A stretch of 64,000 nucleotides of DNA from Allolobophora icterica (GCA_963556255.1 OY744609.1:21559109-21623108), one strand, 5' to 3'; counted from the first letter of the stretch, positions 34,118 through 47,105 are shown. Program-made: numbers and translations. The notes: generated by a model not told the origin, from the letters alone.

Positions 34118-34610
34118 CCCTCACATTCGACTGCATTGCCTTGAACGCGTTCTACGCTCTGCTGCGCGCCTCGTTGGGCGCATCCCTAAGTTTGGTCACG
34201 TGTCTGACTACATGCGTGACGTCCTCCACTGGCTTCCTTTTTCGCAACGCATTGTATACCGGGTTGCTTCTATTGTCTGGCAGTGTCAGCTTGGCCGCGC
34301 TCATTTCTATCTACGTGAGCTTTGTTTTCCAGCGTCCGCACTTCTTGGTCGCCGTTCACTCCGTTCCACCGCCCGCGGTGACTTACACGTTCCTTTCGCT
34401 CGCACTGCAACCATGCAACAGCGAGCATTCTCCGTTGCCGGTCCCACTATCTGGAATGGCCTTCCTGTTGGACTGCGGTCTCTCCCTCGAGACTCATCCA
34501 CCTCTTTCTTCTCTGCTCTTAAGGCTGTTCTCTTTCGTCGAGGTTGGGCTGGGAGCGCCTCTGAATAGTTGCCTTGAAGAGCGCGCTATATAAATGTCTA
34601 ATTGATAATT
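34118..34610 (+). mobile_element. LINE ORF2 C-terminus and 3' tail, plus strand
   Basis: One open frame ending at 34568 covers RSAARLVGRIPKFGHVSDYM, DVLHWLPFSQRI, RSLRSTARGDLHVPFARTAT and SVAGPTIWNGLPVGLRS, the conserved C-terminal end of CR1/L2-like reverse transcriptases. It is 5' truncated and ends with GCGCGCTATATAAATGTCTAA. It starts right after the hAT element. Confidence 0.75.
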
Positions 34611-35304
34611 GATATCGCTTGGATGTAGTCCCTCATGCTTCAAGGAGTGAAGATAAAAGGAGCGCTTTGGGAAACTGATGGAACGTCTTTCTGCAGGAAG
34701 CAGTTACAGAGAAGCATAAATATTGGAAGAAGATCCTCCACAAATATTTACACGAGACAGTGTGATACAGCATCGAGGTCCAAGGACTTCGGTGAGAGGA
34801 TGATGTCACCGAGTTCATCGCTCGCGACGTCTCTAAGATCAGGCAGACGGTATTCTGTGGGCGGGAGTTCAGAGGTAGAGCGATCGGAACTGGAGGTGTG
34901 ATTCCGGAGTTCGTGACACCTCCAGAACAGCTTACTATCTTACCTACTATCAGTACTCGTGTTGGATACTTGGATCTAGGAAGGCACTGAGTCCTAATCT
35001 TTGACCTCATCGCCGGTAGTCGACCAATCCTGGACGTAGGACAAAGTAATTAAGTGCATGTACCTAATGACTCAAGAGTAGTTATCAATGGCGTACTAGT
35101 AGTCATCAACTACCATCAAACTTTTCTTAATGCCTTTAATAGCAGTTTATGCATTTTAATCATAATAACAATAATAATAATTAATCTTCTTCATTAATAC
35201 AAACTAACAAGTACCTAGTAAGATTACATTGAAACATGACATTACAATCAAGATCTTAATTAAACACGCGTTTTGGCAGCCATCAGGGTGCCGCCGTATA
35301 CATG

Positions 35305-35395
35305 TATATAGGGGGCTTACGGGGATCGAACCGCGATCTAATGCTCTCCTGGGAATGAATGTAACCATTCATCTACCTCCCATCCCCGAAGTACT
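35305..35395 (-). mobile_element. tRNA-like SINE head, minus strand
   Basis: The minus strand has GGAGGTAGATGAATGGTTAC and GCGGTTCGATCCCCGT (B box). Confidence 0.5.
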
Positions 35396-35704
35396 CTCTA
35401 CTTATCCCTTTAACAGTACGCAGTCATGACCCAAACTTCAGTCACCAGTAACATACGAGGTTTTGTTTATTTACTATTAGAAGCGAACGTTACTAGTGAA
35501 TAACTTAACAAGAATACAGTTGATTAATCAGTAAGTCATTAATGCAAACTTGAAACTTTGCCTGTATATGGAATAACAATTCTACGCGGCTTTTGTGCTT
35601 TGGGAGGAGTTTCGCATGCGTAATCCAAATAAATGTAAACTTGAAGAAAAAGAGATTGAGCGGTTCCGAAAGCTAGCCTGAGGCAGCCAGCGGTATGAAG
35701 TGTT

Positions 35705-35945
35705 AGAGACTTCATTTTCATATAGCCTCGGCATATGAAGGCGGGTGACCTATCCTCTCCCTCGTCGTCTCATCTTCCCACCGACAGTCCACGGTCAGTG
35801 TAGGCTACTCATTATAGGTGAGATGGCTACGGGCTACGGGGCGCAGGTGGGGCAGAAATCTCGAACGAAATTTGTGCCTCTGGTAGGGATTTAAACCCGC
35901 GACCTCTTGATTGACAGTCCAGCATGCTAACCACTACACCATCGA
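35705..35945 (-). mobile_element. tRNA-derived SINE, minus strand (unit B)
   Basis: Minus strand: TGGTGTAGTGGTTAGCATGC, GCGGGTTTAAATCCCTACC, then TTCGAGATTTCTGCCCCACC. An orthologous insertion is present in unit C, so it predates that duplication. Confidence 0.65.
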
Positions 35946-36419
35946 ATGCAAACTCGACTTCTCCAAGAAAAGACCTACCTTTAAGGCTCACAGAACTCAA
36001 TATAGCAGGATAACTATCGAACAATGTCGAAAAACACATAACACTGAAACTGAAAAGGTTCAGAAAAATCTCTTTACACTAAATAATAAATGGTATAGGA
36101 TTCTCTACTTATCGCAGGAATACCTCAGAACGTTCATGATGCAAAGTAAAAAGAAAATTAATGGGTTTCATTGACGTTCAGTAAATCTCAACCATTTATG
36201 ATGAGAAAGAAAGAAAACAGCTCAATAACAGAGAAAAAACTTCTGCAAAGTACATTTTTAAAACACAATTCACAAATGAGGTAATAAAATGATGACTAAA
36301 GCAATAGCTTTAGCTAACGCCTATCTATTGTCATCTGGTACTTAAATGCAGTCGCTCTTTGCAACGCCTCCATCATGAACATAAAGCGAGAAGTCAATAA
36401 TCATTGCAGAACTGTGTTT

Positions 36420-36425
36420 TTTATT
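36420..36425 (-). terminator. Candidate polyadenylation signal, copy B
   Basis: AATAAA on the minus strand about 215 nt after the copy B stop codon. The same hexamer sits at the same distance after the copy C stop, inside a well conserved 3' flank. Confidence 0.4.
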
Positions 36426-36640
36426 CCTCTTTTTCTTCTTTATTTTTTATTCCTGAAATATTGTATAGGCCTATACCTGCGGTTAAAGCAAAAATATTAT
36501 ACGGGAGTCACTTCTGTGATACCTATGTTTGCATCAACCAGTGTCACACGAAAAACCATGCCACTTAGGTCAACTTCTTCGATCTCAGTCAACCGTGGAT
36601 GTCATGCATGGGTAATCAGCTGACAGATGCATAAGGCTTG

Positions 36641-38806
36641 TCAGAGAGTAGAAACACAGGAAGAGGAGTTGTTGAGTTGACTTATGTTGTTCATGTTGTC
36701 GAAGAGACATCCTAAGGCACCAAGGTATCCACCAAATCTCAGGAAATGATGAACCCTTGGCTGATCCTATCAAATCAAACAGCTTTCTAAAGTAAAAAGG
36801 CTATTAGCATTTTTGTATTTAGTTTAAAGTCGTTCGTTTATTTAAACCAGTTCTGACGTCTCTATAACAGCATGCAATATCTGTGTCATAGATCACAAAA
36901 GACAGACCCGTAAGGACAAGAGTAGGCCCTACCGCTTAATGGAGCAGCCTGAAATATAATACAAATTTTCAATAACGAATGAATAACTTAAAATGAACTA
37001 AATAAATAATAGCATTCAAGAGAAATGGAAGCCAACGAATAAAATATTTAGAACATTGATCCAGAAACAAACAAGAGTAGCCTAACTTAACTATTGGATT
37101 TCGTGCCCAAACATATATACATGTATATGCATAGGCCCCTATATATCTTAAACGATTGTAACCTGGGCAGTAAACGAATATCAGAGGCCAACTCGTTCCA
37201 TGACAAAGGGTCAGCACATTAAGTAGGCAATAGCATAGAAGTTGTGAAGGCCATAGTAGGCCTACTAATATCCTGATCTAGTGAAATCGCTACGGCGATA
37301 TAGATAATTTAGTGAATAGCCATTGAAGATGATGGAAGTTGATGGTAGGCTACTCGTAACCAATGCATAAATTCATAGTACTGTAAACTCTCATTGTTGC
37401 CAATAACTAACTGTGGAATGTCACCATGTCTTATCATACACATCAATCCCTTTAAGGGGATATACATCGTATACCCCTAACTCCTCTCGCCTTTCCTCTT
37501 ATAAGATTAGTTTAGCGTCGTGGTAATATATTTAATAGGGGCCTACCACACATTTTATTTCAATAAAGAAATCTTCTATTGCTTTAGTACTCTTATCATA
37601 TCATAATTATTATTACTAATACTGCCAAATGTTCAGATAATTTTCCTCGTTAATTTATACGATCCCTCAGGATAACAGAAATTAGGGGTGTTGTTCTTAA
37701 TTGGCTAAGGTCTTCGCAAAATGGTTTGATCGGTGCAAAAAGCGATGCTTTTTCGAGTCGTGTGAATCACTTTCTTGCAGACAGCAAAAACTATAGGCGG
37801 ACACCGGATTGGAAAACTATCTGATGGCAACATAATCTGGAGACCTCTTACGGACTATGAATTTCCAGACATGTACAGGTTGTGTTATTCGTAAACTATG
37901 AAGAAAACTTTTCTCCAGACTAGGTCTGTATTTTGTCTGTTATCTGTGCATATTGTTGTTGCTATTGTTGTTATTCTTATTATTATTATTATTATTATTT
38001 ACAATTTCCAATAGTATTATTATTTTTCTTATTTTATTTTTATTAGAGCTTACAGGTAATTATCCACAAGCAATGAAACAATGGAATCAATAACTTATGA
38101 AAAATTGCATAGGCATAAGGGAAACATAAACAATGTCACACCCTAATCTAATCATTGGGTGGGACATAATCCTTTAGACCCTTAAATGAAGAGAAGCACA
38201 TTATCAATAGTTCCATCTGACCTTGTTAAACGTGTCAAAGGTGGCCCCGCTTGCAAAGTATCTTCCAATGGTGTCGCGTACCAGCTGAATCTGGCCAACG
38301 AAGCTTCCGCAGAAGTAGGTAGCATTAGTCTGCAGCACAAGCGAGCTGAAATGGGTTGTCTGTGCCAAATCCTGTCCTATGGTGGACAGGAGGGCAGCGG
38401 CCAAGTCTTCCTTCTTAAACTCGTCTGCACACATTTACAACAGCATAACGCACTCTATCACAATAAGTCTACTTAACAAATTACAATTTAATTAGGGTCT
38501 ATGTATCCTTATCTAGAAATTATCTGATCACTGGTAGATGTGCATTAGTCGTGAAGATAAAACGCTAAGACAAGCTAACAAAGAACTCCAAGCCAAAATA
38601 CTGTTGTAATTAGAAAGAAATAAAGAGAATTGTAAAACGGGCGGTGTCAACTGTCAAGCCTTCTATAATATCGTCAAATGTTGCGCACACAACATGTGCA
38701 AATTTTTCGCTGATTTAACCAACTGATGTCACCTACATTAAATATAAAATTAATGGCCCTTTGTAATAACAGAATAATAAATAAATAAATAAATATAATA
38801 ATTATA

Positions 38807-38851
<45 letters not shown>

Positions 38852-38859
38852 TGATAATG

Positions 38860-38953
<94 letters not shown>

Positions 38954-41900
38954 TAATAATAATAATAATAATAGAAATCTGCTGATATAGTTTTTTAGAG
39001 CCTGAGAGATCCTTGTTTCCTCGGGCGAAAAAAAATAAATCATTCATTAAAGTAAAACCTAATAATCAGTTATGGGGATAGGCCTACTAATATTCATTAT
39101 ACTATTTTAAATATCATAACCTACGACTTAAACATTTTGTATACAGGCCCTACTTGCATTTAAAATATAGTGCAATGGAAGAATGTATACTTTACTTAAA
39201 ATTCTTAATTTGTGTTTTAAAATATAATGATAAAATACATTTACAAAATATTTTATCTTAAAATTAATGAAAAAGTAATATTATTTGCAATAAGCCTGCG
39301 CTAATGATCAATGTGCCGCTGAGGGGGACAATTTTACGGCTAAGCCGTTCTAATAGGCCTATCGTTATCAATACTAGCTTTGTAAAACTGGAAAAGGAAA
39401 GCACAGTCTGTTTATATTTGGCGTGACTTTTGAAACCTACAAATTGTAAACAGGAAAGTGTTTTCACGCAATTTTGGATGAACCATTTTTGCAATAATTA
39501 AACAAAATGAAAAAAATTTCTGTTAAGTATAAGTGTTCTGCATGGGCGCCTGCACATTGGGACAAGAGGGAGCACTTTATCCTTGGATGGTGATTCTGCA
39601 TTATACTTCAAAGTAAATATGATATTAAGTTTAAGAGTGCTACATATTATGTTAAACCATGATGCGGTTGTCCTTGTCCTTGCTTACTAATTCTTATTAA
39701 CAGTTTAGTCAAACGCGCGTTTCAAGGTTATAACTGACAGTCTGGATAGGAGTCAGCATCAAAAGTGGCTCACTCGTGAACTTTACTGTTAGGCCCAATA
39801 TGTGTAGAGACGACGAAATCCGTTTAATTATCAGTCAACATGAAGCCGACAAATTGTATTATGGTCGAGTGACAGTGGGTTTGGCTATGGACTCTTTTGT
39901 ATTAATATAAACTATTTCCGGGAGGATAGTTTTGTTTAAGATAATTATTCATAATAGGCCTACAATCAAATATCTTTCAGAGCCAAACTGACTTAATTCC
40001 AGCTCTTTCGGACAGATTTTCCACCATTTGCATTGCACATCAACTCCTTAAAACGTTATGTTATAACAAGACTTAGTAATACCTAGGTTTCGACCAACTG
40101 CTTGTCCAAAGCAGTAGGTCACGAAGTCGTCTGGCATTATAGAATATGCGTCTGATCCCTCTGCAGATTTGAGATGTTTTACAAGTACCATCACGTTCTC
40201 TTCGTTACCTCTGGATGCCAAATCAATCAGCTCATCGAAGGTCTGCAGCAGCATGCGACAAAAGAATTACAACGTAACAGAAAGAAAATAATTTACATGT
40301 GCATGGCATCCAGAAAAAAGGAACGCCAAGTAATATAAGTTTCTAATCTTGACTGGATAAAACGATAGTTTGAATTGATTCTGTATGGGCACACTGGGCA
40401 GTCGCCAGGGGCCCATGATTCTACGGGCCCCAAAATTAAAAAGACTAAACAAATTAATGTGTGCGTGACCCTCACGCGCGGCAGAAGTGAAACTTCGAGT
40501 GCTAGGTTTATATTATAGGGCCTACTGTTAAAAAGTTTGTACTGATTAATCCTCGCTTTACAGTATGTTTCTTTACATTTAAACATTCATTCATTACAAA
40601 ATGAATTCAAGGTTTAAATTTTACTCCAAGTGTGTGGGCAGGGGCCACAGTGCATTGGTTTGCCCAAGGCCTACAATGCTGTTAAGACGGCACTGATTCT
40701 GTAGCTTTATACCCAAGGCTTGAGAGATGCATGACAAAGCTGTAAGTTTTCTAATGCTCTGAATGGGGAATGAATGACCTTGCATCCTGTCAGCAGGGCG
40801 CCCAAACCAAGGAACATTCGACCACATCGAGTGGTTATATCCAGCACCATAAACTCATCCTTTTCCACCTGCAACAACAATTTAAACACAGTAGGAACCT
40901 GTTATTTTATTGAAACTTCAATAACGCCATTATTATACCACACGAGACTTCCACTGACAGATACTTTCCAGTCGCAGCCAGTAACCATAACCTCTGACAG
41001 TGATGGGGTCTCGAGACCGCGGTCTTGGTCTCGAGACCGTCTCGAGACCGAAAACATGCGGTCTTGGTCTCGGTCTTGGTCTTGAAGGTGCCGGTCTTGG
41101 TCTTGGTCTTGGTCTTAAAGGTGCGGTCTTGGTCTTGGTCTTGGTCTTTGGCGTTTGGTCTCGGTCATTTGCCTTTGGTCTCGACCTTGGGTGCAGAGGC
41201 GGCCTCTGACAGTTTTGTGGCTATAGGCAAGCAGCAAGGACAAAAATGCTGTCACTTACTAAAACATATATTTCCATTTAATTTCTAATTAACTAATTAT
41301 ATTATTTTTATTTTGCCGGAATTTTTCGCCCCTTGAGAAATGCCGCTCTAAGCAGTACCTACATCGCCTATACCTAAAGCCAGCACAGCTTGGGTGGGAT
41401 CGAGAGTGGAGTGTGGAGTATTTGTTAATGTTGTTGTCGATATTTGCCGGTCTTTGCGATCATTAGTTTTATTGCATCCCATCAACACCTGCACCTGTTG
41501 AGAGGGTGTTTAGCTGTAGTGGACTCTTCATGAGACCTCACAGGGCAAGACTTGGGGGACAAAACCTTGTGTGATTTAAATTAGTTCTTATAAAATGTAA
41601 TAAACATTTGATTTGAATGATGGGATTATGTTACACTTAAACCGAGAATGGCGTTTACGGTAGGCCTTATTGGTTTTGAGGCTTAGGTCTTCGTCTTGGA
41701 TCATGCAGTCTCGGTCTTGGACCATGCGGTCTTGGTCTCGGTCTCGGTCTTGAACCATGCGGTCTTGGTCTCGGTCTTGGTCTTGGACCATGCGGTCTTG
41801 GTCTCGGTCTTGGTCTTGGACCATGCGGTCTTGGTCTCGGTCTTGGTCTTGGACCATGCGGTCTTGGTCTCGGTCTTGGTCTTAGGTTTTTGGTCTTGTG

Positions 41901-43149
41901 CACAACACTGACCTCTGAGTCAGATTGTTGGAGACACAAGTTGTCAGAGCCTCAAAGGTAGACTACAGTGCATAAGCAACCGTGAAAACTTAGTCTCAAA
42001 TACAGATGTGTCTTTTGTAGTTACGTTAATACGAACGTTCCCGACACCACTTTTCAACACATAGTTTGTCACATCCGTAACCTTTTCATTGAATTGCAGA
42101 CATACACAAACACAATTTTCCCATGAGATAGACAGATTCTATATATTGTAAGTCCAAAGTAGATTGCAAACAGTAACAGACCACTACATAACATAGATAA
42201 CAAATCTAATTACATAGACATATTAACTCGCCTCAAGCACCTCTTGTCGGAAGTTTCTACTAATTCTACTAAGCATGCTATTTAAATGAGTAATGAACGA
42301 TCTGAATGTATTGTATTATTGCCTTGATGACAACCCCTCCAGACCCCAGCACTGCCAGCATACACGGATAGGGATCTCTGCTGGTTTCTGGTTCCATGAC
42401 ATGTGGCTTCTTGCCTGTTGTTGTCGGTACTGTTGCTTTCTGTTCCTCCATTCCACTTGACAACAAATCAGGTGATCCATTATTGTCTGCACGCCCAGTC
42501 ACTTCGCTTTTCTCAGTAGTAGCATGGACTTTCACAAAGTCCATGTTCTCCATTCCGGTCTGTCCAGTAAACGAGCCTTGGTCCTCAGCCAAAGACAGCT
42601 GCGCACAAAGCATCTTTTGCAATTGTTCCGAGATCATGTCACGGTATTTTGTTACCACGCTTGACTGATTGTGAGTAATACGGTCCATTGGAAAATTGGA
42701 TACAAGGAACCGAAATGCTTTAACAAAACTATCCATCTCGGAAACATTCTCCAACCTAGACAAATGCAGACAGAATTGTTTCAACAATTTAGAAATAATA
42801 TGTTTGAAATTACATTACTGCAAAAGAGCGGTTGTTTTCTGCAGTTAAATGGAGCGCAGCACATGTCTTGCGCGGTTTATTCCCACCAAATGTTAAGCGA
42901 CAGTATAACCTAAGGCCGCGTTCACATGACTTTTCACTTCCGGAGAGAGATGATAGAAACTATTAACCACGCGTTCTCTATAGAAGCTTGAAACGACGAA
43001 CATGCCTTTCCTATTAGAAATGACGAATATGCCAGCCTGGCATTCCAGACAATTCTTTTAATGATTAGAATATTGTTAGTCTTTAAATCCCATTATTTAA
43101 CCAGTCTGTGCCAGGAAGCCGTCTGGCAGCCTTATTATGTAATAAACGA

Positions 43150-43241
<92 letters not shown>

Positions 43242-45523
43242 GTAATGTATTTGTGTGTGTGCAAAATTCTTTAATTGTAAGATCTGTAGCATTGATTCGT
43301 CGTTTCTTATTTAGTGAGGTTGATTGCTTTAGTATGTATTTGTTCTGGTGTCAAAACCTGGTTTCAAAGTTTGGATACTTGTTTAAAACATTTAGGCATG
43401 ACATACGGCAGCTTTAAAGAACGCATTAAAATTGCTGCTTATGCTAGTAGCCTAAATGTTGTTAAATTCATTACAAAAAAAATTATCAGTGAGAAATGGC
43501 CGGTGCTCAGTAGCCTAACTAGAAGTGTATCCGTTAAAAGGGGTCCCACACACAAGAAGGTCACAAAGGAACATTTCCAATTTACACTATAGCATTGTTT
43601 TCAGTAGCAGTAAACAATCAATTAAGTTTATTTCGAATTGTAGAAAAAACTTTGATGTGACATTTTTCTCTGCATAAATAATCTCGCATAGACAAGCATG
43701 CATGGATCACCAATTCAGTAAAAGAAGCATAATGAAGATCACCTGGGAGGCATAATAAAAATCTCAAACTTTTACAATCAAAGTTTCACGAGCATCATTA
43801 TGAGGATTCACACCGTGCCAATTTCTCCGATTCTTCGTAGCATCAAAGTGCCGAAAGCACTTAATTCGCCAGATGAGGCATCAATGTGTCCAGAAACACT
43901 TCATTGTATCCGAATCTTTCACTCTATCGAGTAAACTTGTGGCTAAATACTTAGGACGATGCATATCCCTTGACCCGAAGCGCCTTTGCTGATATGTAAG
44001 CCCACGTGGAGCTCAAAGCCCTTCGTTGCATGTTGCACATTGCTGATCTCAACAACAAATTCTCAACTTCGCAATTACAACCTCGGACCCAGTTCCGAAG
44101 ATTCATAATTTGATCACAGAATACGCAGTCCGTCGCAACCCGAACAAGTTTTTCGACTGACCTAATGTTGAGGGAAGAATTGATGAAGTTGCTGTGGATG
44201 TGACAACCGACGCCTGTAGTGAAGACAGTCTGACCCCTTCCAGCATCACTACCAAAGCGCTCCTTGAGAAACATCATGGCTTCCTCCAGCTGATTAGTAG
44301 AAAAGGTTTTCATCCGGATGACAATAGAGTCTTCAGTCTCCCCTTTTTCACCCAAAGAATATACCAATTTGATGCATGATCCTCCTGCCAAGTTTAACAT
44401 TAATATGTAAGATAAATAGATAAGGTAAGTTTAAGATGAGGGTTAGTTCAGGGTACGGTATAATAAAGTAATGTGAGACATTGTCGAAAATTCGACTAAA
44501 GCATTAATGCACGGAGGATATAGGATACATAGCCACCTGAGACGAGCTATAGGCCTAGAAGGCGAAGTCAAACAGTGGGCTGGCAGGCCAGTGCAGACAA
44601 CGGTTTAACAAGTCAAATTAGGCAGCTGGCTGAAAAATCCCGTGAAGGCAAACTTATGAAGCCAGTACAAGTCACGCAGATAGCCAGAGACGTGAAGTTT
44701 ATAGGTTGGACTATGCCGTCTCTCGACGTTTCTTGACGTCGATGGAATAACAAGGTTACGAAGCTAAGCACCGAGGGAATCAAGGAAGGGCATAGACTCG
44801 GGAAGAGACACTGACGGAAAAGCGGAGATAGATCTCCACGCGAAAGACGATAGTGGAGTTAAAGAATAGAGAACGTCTTTTCAACCTGATGATGCTGTAT
44901 ATTTATATCATGAATCATCTTCATATTAAAGAATTTAAACTGTGCGTCGTTCTTTAGGTCTTCACGAAGGCATCTAAAGGGTATACACGCCTAGAAAGAA
45001 AGAAACAATTATATTTGTATGTCTGTATATATAATTATATATATGGCCATTTATATAACGCCTTACAAGAACATCACGAAGGCTCTAAACGTAGCTGCCT
45101 AACAGATTTAACCAGATGTGACTTAAGAACTTTCGAAATTGCTTCCTGAGCTGCATTCGATGCAATGTTACGAATTGTTAATGGACGTCTGTTCAAGCGT
45201 GATGGTTCAATGCATGAGAAAGCACGATTTGAGAGCCTTGCTGAAATACTGACATCTGAAAACTGTAAAAGGGTTTGACTTAAATTAGAAAATTTCTTGA
45301 GATTCTTCTGGTGGGACAATTTGAATATTCACTGGAAGATTTCGTCAAGACTCGCCAGTTTCTGTTGTCGAAGTCACTTACTGTAATAAAGAAAATCTTA
45401 AGGTTTACCGATGTCAATAGAGAATCCAGTCTTGGACTTCAACATAGCAGAAGGAACTTCCAGGACCTCTTCGTTAACTAATTTTTCTCCCTCGTTTACT
45501 CCATCTCTGTTAGGTTCCGACAT
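36641..45523 (-). CDS. Divergent pantothenate kinase-like protein, copy B (7 exons, 449 aa)
   Basis: Coding exons in transcript order: 45409-45523, 44162-44384, 42323-42755, 40779-40868, 40083-40242, 38222-38424, 36641-36766. They join to 449 codons with no stop; exons 2, 4, 5 and 6 are exactly as long as in copies A and C (223, 90, 160, 203 nt). Seen: a DIGG loop at the exon 1/2 junction, Glu119 in SEMD aligning with the PANK catalytic Glu, LGSGGVVIK, then VEKDEFMVLDITTRCGRM where the family has its glycine-rich loop, FLGLGALLTGCK, TFDELIDLASRGNEE and FLRFGGYLGALGCLF. The C-terminus continues 14 residues beyond the copy A end with a Ser-rich tail. In this copy even the Gly of the GMTR segment is Ile-Thr-Thr. 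Introns 3 and 4 each hold a hAT-type insertion. Same strand and order as its neighbours, consistent with tandem duplication. A divergent active kinase cannot be excluded. Confidence 0.88.
37973..38001. repeat. Short (TTA)n in copy B intron 6
   Basis: About eight units, at the position equivalent to the large expansion in copy C intron 6. Confidence 0.8.
38806..38973. repeat. (AAT)n microsatellite in copy B intron 5
   Basis: About 55 AAT units with GAT and CAA interruptions, preceded by (AAAT)n. Long poly-Leu and poly-Ile frames here are artefacts. Confidence 0.95.
40386..40695. mobile_element. hAT-type MITE in copy B intron 4
   Basis: Exact 8-bp direct repeat ATTCTGTA at 40378-40385 and 40696-40703. 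The right end is TTAAGACGGCACTG; the left end TGGGCACACTGGGC is a weaker match, so the inverted ends are imperfect. Introns 4 of copies A and C have no such insert. Confidence 0.55.
40998..41910. mobile_element. hAT deletion derivative with GGTCTTGGTCTC minisatellites, in copy B intron 3
   Basis: Ends CAGTGATGGGGTC and GTGCACAACACTG; flanked by the exact 8-bp repeat ACCTCTGA (40990-40997, 41911-41918). The same intron in copies A and C reads through without it, giving an empty site. Two blocks of GGTCTTGGTCTCGGTCTT repeats (about 41025-41180 and 41690-41885) flank a remnant of the transposase C-terminus. Confidence 0.8.
41479..41574 (+). pseudogene. hAT transposase C-terminal dimerisation segment
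   Basis: The frame reads PSTPAPVERVFSCSGLFMRP followed by HRARLGGQNLV and a stop. The APVERVFSxSGLxMRPxRARL pattern is the hallmark of the hAT C-terminal dimerisation domain. Only this end of the transposase is left, which fixes the superfamily of the element. Confidence 0.75.
42321..42322 (-). other. GC-type splice donor, copy B intron 3
   Basis: AAG followed by GCAATA at the same codon as in copies A and C. The resulting junction is GGVVIK-VEKDEF. Confidence 0.72.
43151..43241. repeat. (AAT)n microsatellite in copy B intron 2
   Basis: About 30 perfect units after GCAGCCTTATTATGTAATAAACG, which looks like a SINE tail. Confidence 0.95.
45040..45330 (-). mobile_element. Possible LINE or SINE 3' tail, intron 1 side of copy B
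   Basis: The minus strand ends AAGGCGTTATATAAATGGCC, the usual 3' terminal motif of CR1/L2-like elements. The coding match upstream of it is poor. Confidence 0.35.
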
Positions 45524-45836
45524 GGTTTAACCCACGTAGTTCCAGCTGATGCAACATAAATTATAAAATGTACATGATATTGTACTTGACAAAGATTATT
45601 ATCAACATACCTTATATTATAACCAGTATTTCAGTTTCAGGGATGTTTGAGGCTTCAATACCCTTAGCTTTTCTTCTAACCCCTCATCTAAGTAGCTGAA
45701 AAAATGTTGGGTGTCAGGAAACTAAAATATCACACGAGTCCTCAGTTGTTTCGTGTCCGACATAGGTACTAACTTCGGGATGAGACCCACAGTCCCGCTC
45801 TTTCTGAACTCCGGTCCGCAGGATCTGAGAGACCTC

Positions 45837-45905
45837 TCAAGCGAGTATCTCTTCGTCAACTGATATTCTCGCCTTGTTTACTCCTTCTCTATTAAGTACC
45901 GACAT
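45837..45905 (-). pseudogene. Relic fourth PANK-like exon 1 with in-frame stop
   Basis: Read on the minus strand from the ATG at 45903-45905, this gives MSVLNREGVNKARISVDEE followed by ILA and a TGA. It matches exon 1 of copies B and C (MS..NR.GVN then NEEILEVPS) but stops where the others have the EVPS segment, and the sequence beyond is degraded. It lies about 300 bp upstream of the intact exon 1 of copy B, so it is a leftover of another duplicate rather than an alternative first exon, although the latter is possible. Confidence 0.6.
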
Positions 45906-46849
45906 GGCTTAGCTGTTTTTCTAAAGTTACAGCTGCTGAAACATAAATCACAAACCTTAAAACTTTGCCACTGATTAACTTCCCTGGCACATCTTGGCAT
46001 CTACTTATTAAGATATCTAATTGTTACTGTTTCATAGTTTCGCTGTGAGTTGTGAAGTAAAGACGAACATGCGTCGGCTGATCCTGACCATTTCAACTGG
46101 AGAATATTTCCCATAGGAGACCGACTTCCTCATGCATTTTTCTGCATTCTACAGGCCTTTCCCATCGCCCACCCACTACTACATCCCACAAACGGCATCC
46201 TGCCTAACGATGAACAATAAACTATACGATACTGTTGATAACATTACCTGAGAGGAGTGACAAAAGACCTTCAGTTATACGACCCTTGATGCTGTAGAAC
46301 AACACCCCTCACAGGCATCCGAAGCCCGATTTCGATGCGCAAACTGAACTATGATCTTATGCAAGGTTACGCCTCCTGCGAGGCGTTACGCAACTTTCTA
46401 TCGATCGTATAATTTATCACTGAACGATATGGTAATCCAACTCTGCCTACGAGTCAATCATTTATGAGTGCTTCTGTTTAAAATATTGTCACTAACATAG
46501 ATCGTATCGTCGAACTGCTCGATCCTCAGAAGTCATTTGTGAATAGTGCCCCTTTAAACGTAGAGCACACGTAGGCAAACTCATAAACGTCTCCTTAATC
46601 TAGGTCAAGATACCATTATCCGAAAGATGACCGCCAAGAAGTAAATTATTTTCAATGATGGGGAGTTACCAAGCTTAGGAAATCCTAATCCATTTTGTAG
46701 TGGGCGTAACTCATTTAAATGGCAGATTGCAAACAAGAAAGTGTTTTAGCCTACCAGCAAGTTTAGATGGAACTTTCGCTACAGTTAAACAAATGTACAA
46801 AATGGTTCTGCTAAGTGCAAGTTTTGTCCAAAGAAAGTCCTGAACGCAT

Positions 46850-47105
46850 GGGCGTCCGCATGAATTTTTTTGGGCGATGACGTTTTGGCATAGAAGAAAA
46901 TTTGCATTAAAAATTAATATAAATATTGATCAAGGACTTTGCCTAAATAATTGTTTTTTCGCATTGAAAATGATGTTGGGACTGTTGTAATAATCATAAT
47001 AATAAAGATTTTATTATTTTTAAATATTGGCAAAATCAAGGGTGGGGCAAATGCGCCCTTGGCCCCCTCCTGACTCCCATAGCTGAGTGCACGAACGTCA
47101 GCACT
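46850..47105. repeat. Relic related to the 3.05-kb CATGGGCGC element
   Basis: Left end CATGGGCGTCCGCATG and right part GACTCCCATAG resemble the ends of the element at 59931-62982. No clean target duplication. Confidence 0.35.

Noticed and set aside
34141..34593. 150-residue overlapping plus-strand frame
   Set aside because: Shadow of the LINE reverse-transcriptase frame ending at 34568.
36585..36773. 62-residue minus-strand frame over copy B exon 7
   Set aside because: Wrong frame; the correct frame gives the conserved FLRFGGYLGALGCLF.
41588..41939. Minus-strand Gln-Asp-Arg and Arg-Pro repeat proteins
   Set aside because: Encoded by the GGTCTTGGTCTC minisatellite inside a hAT element.
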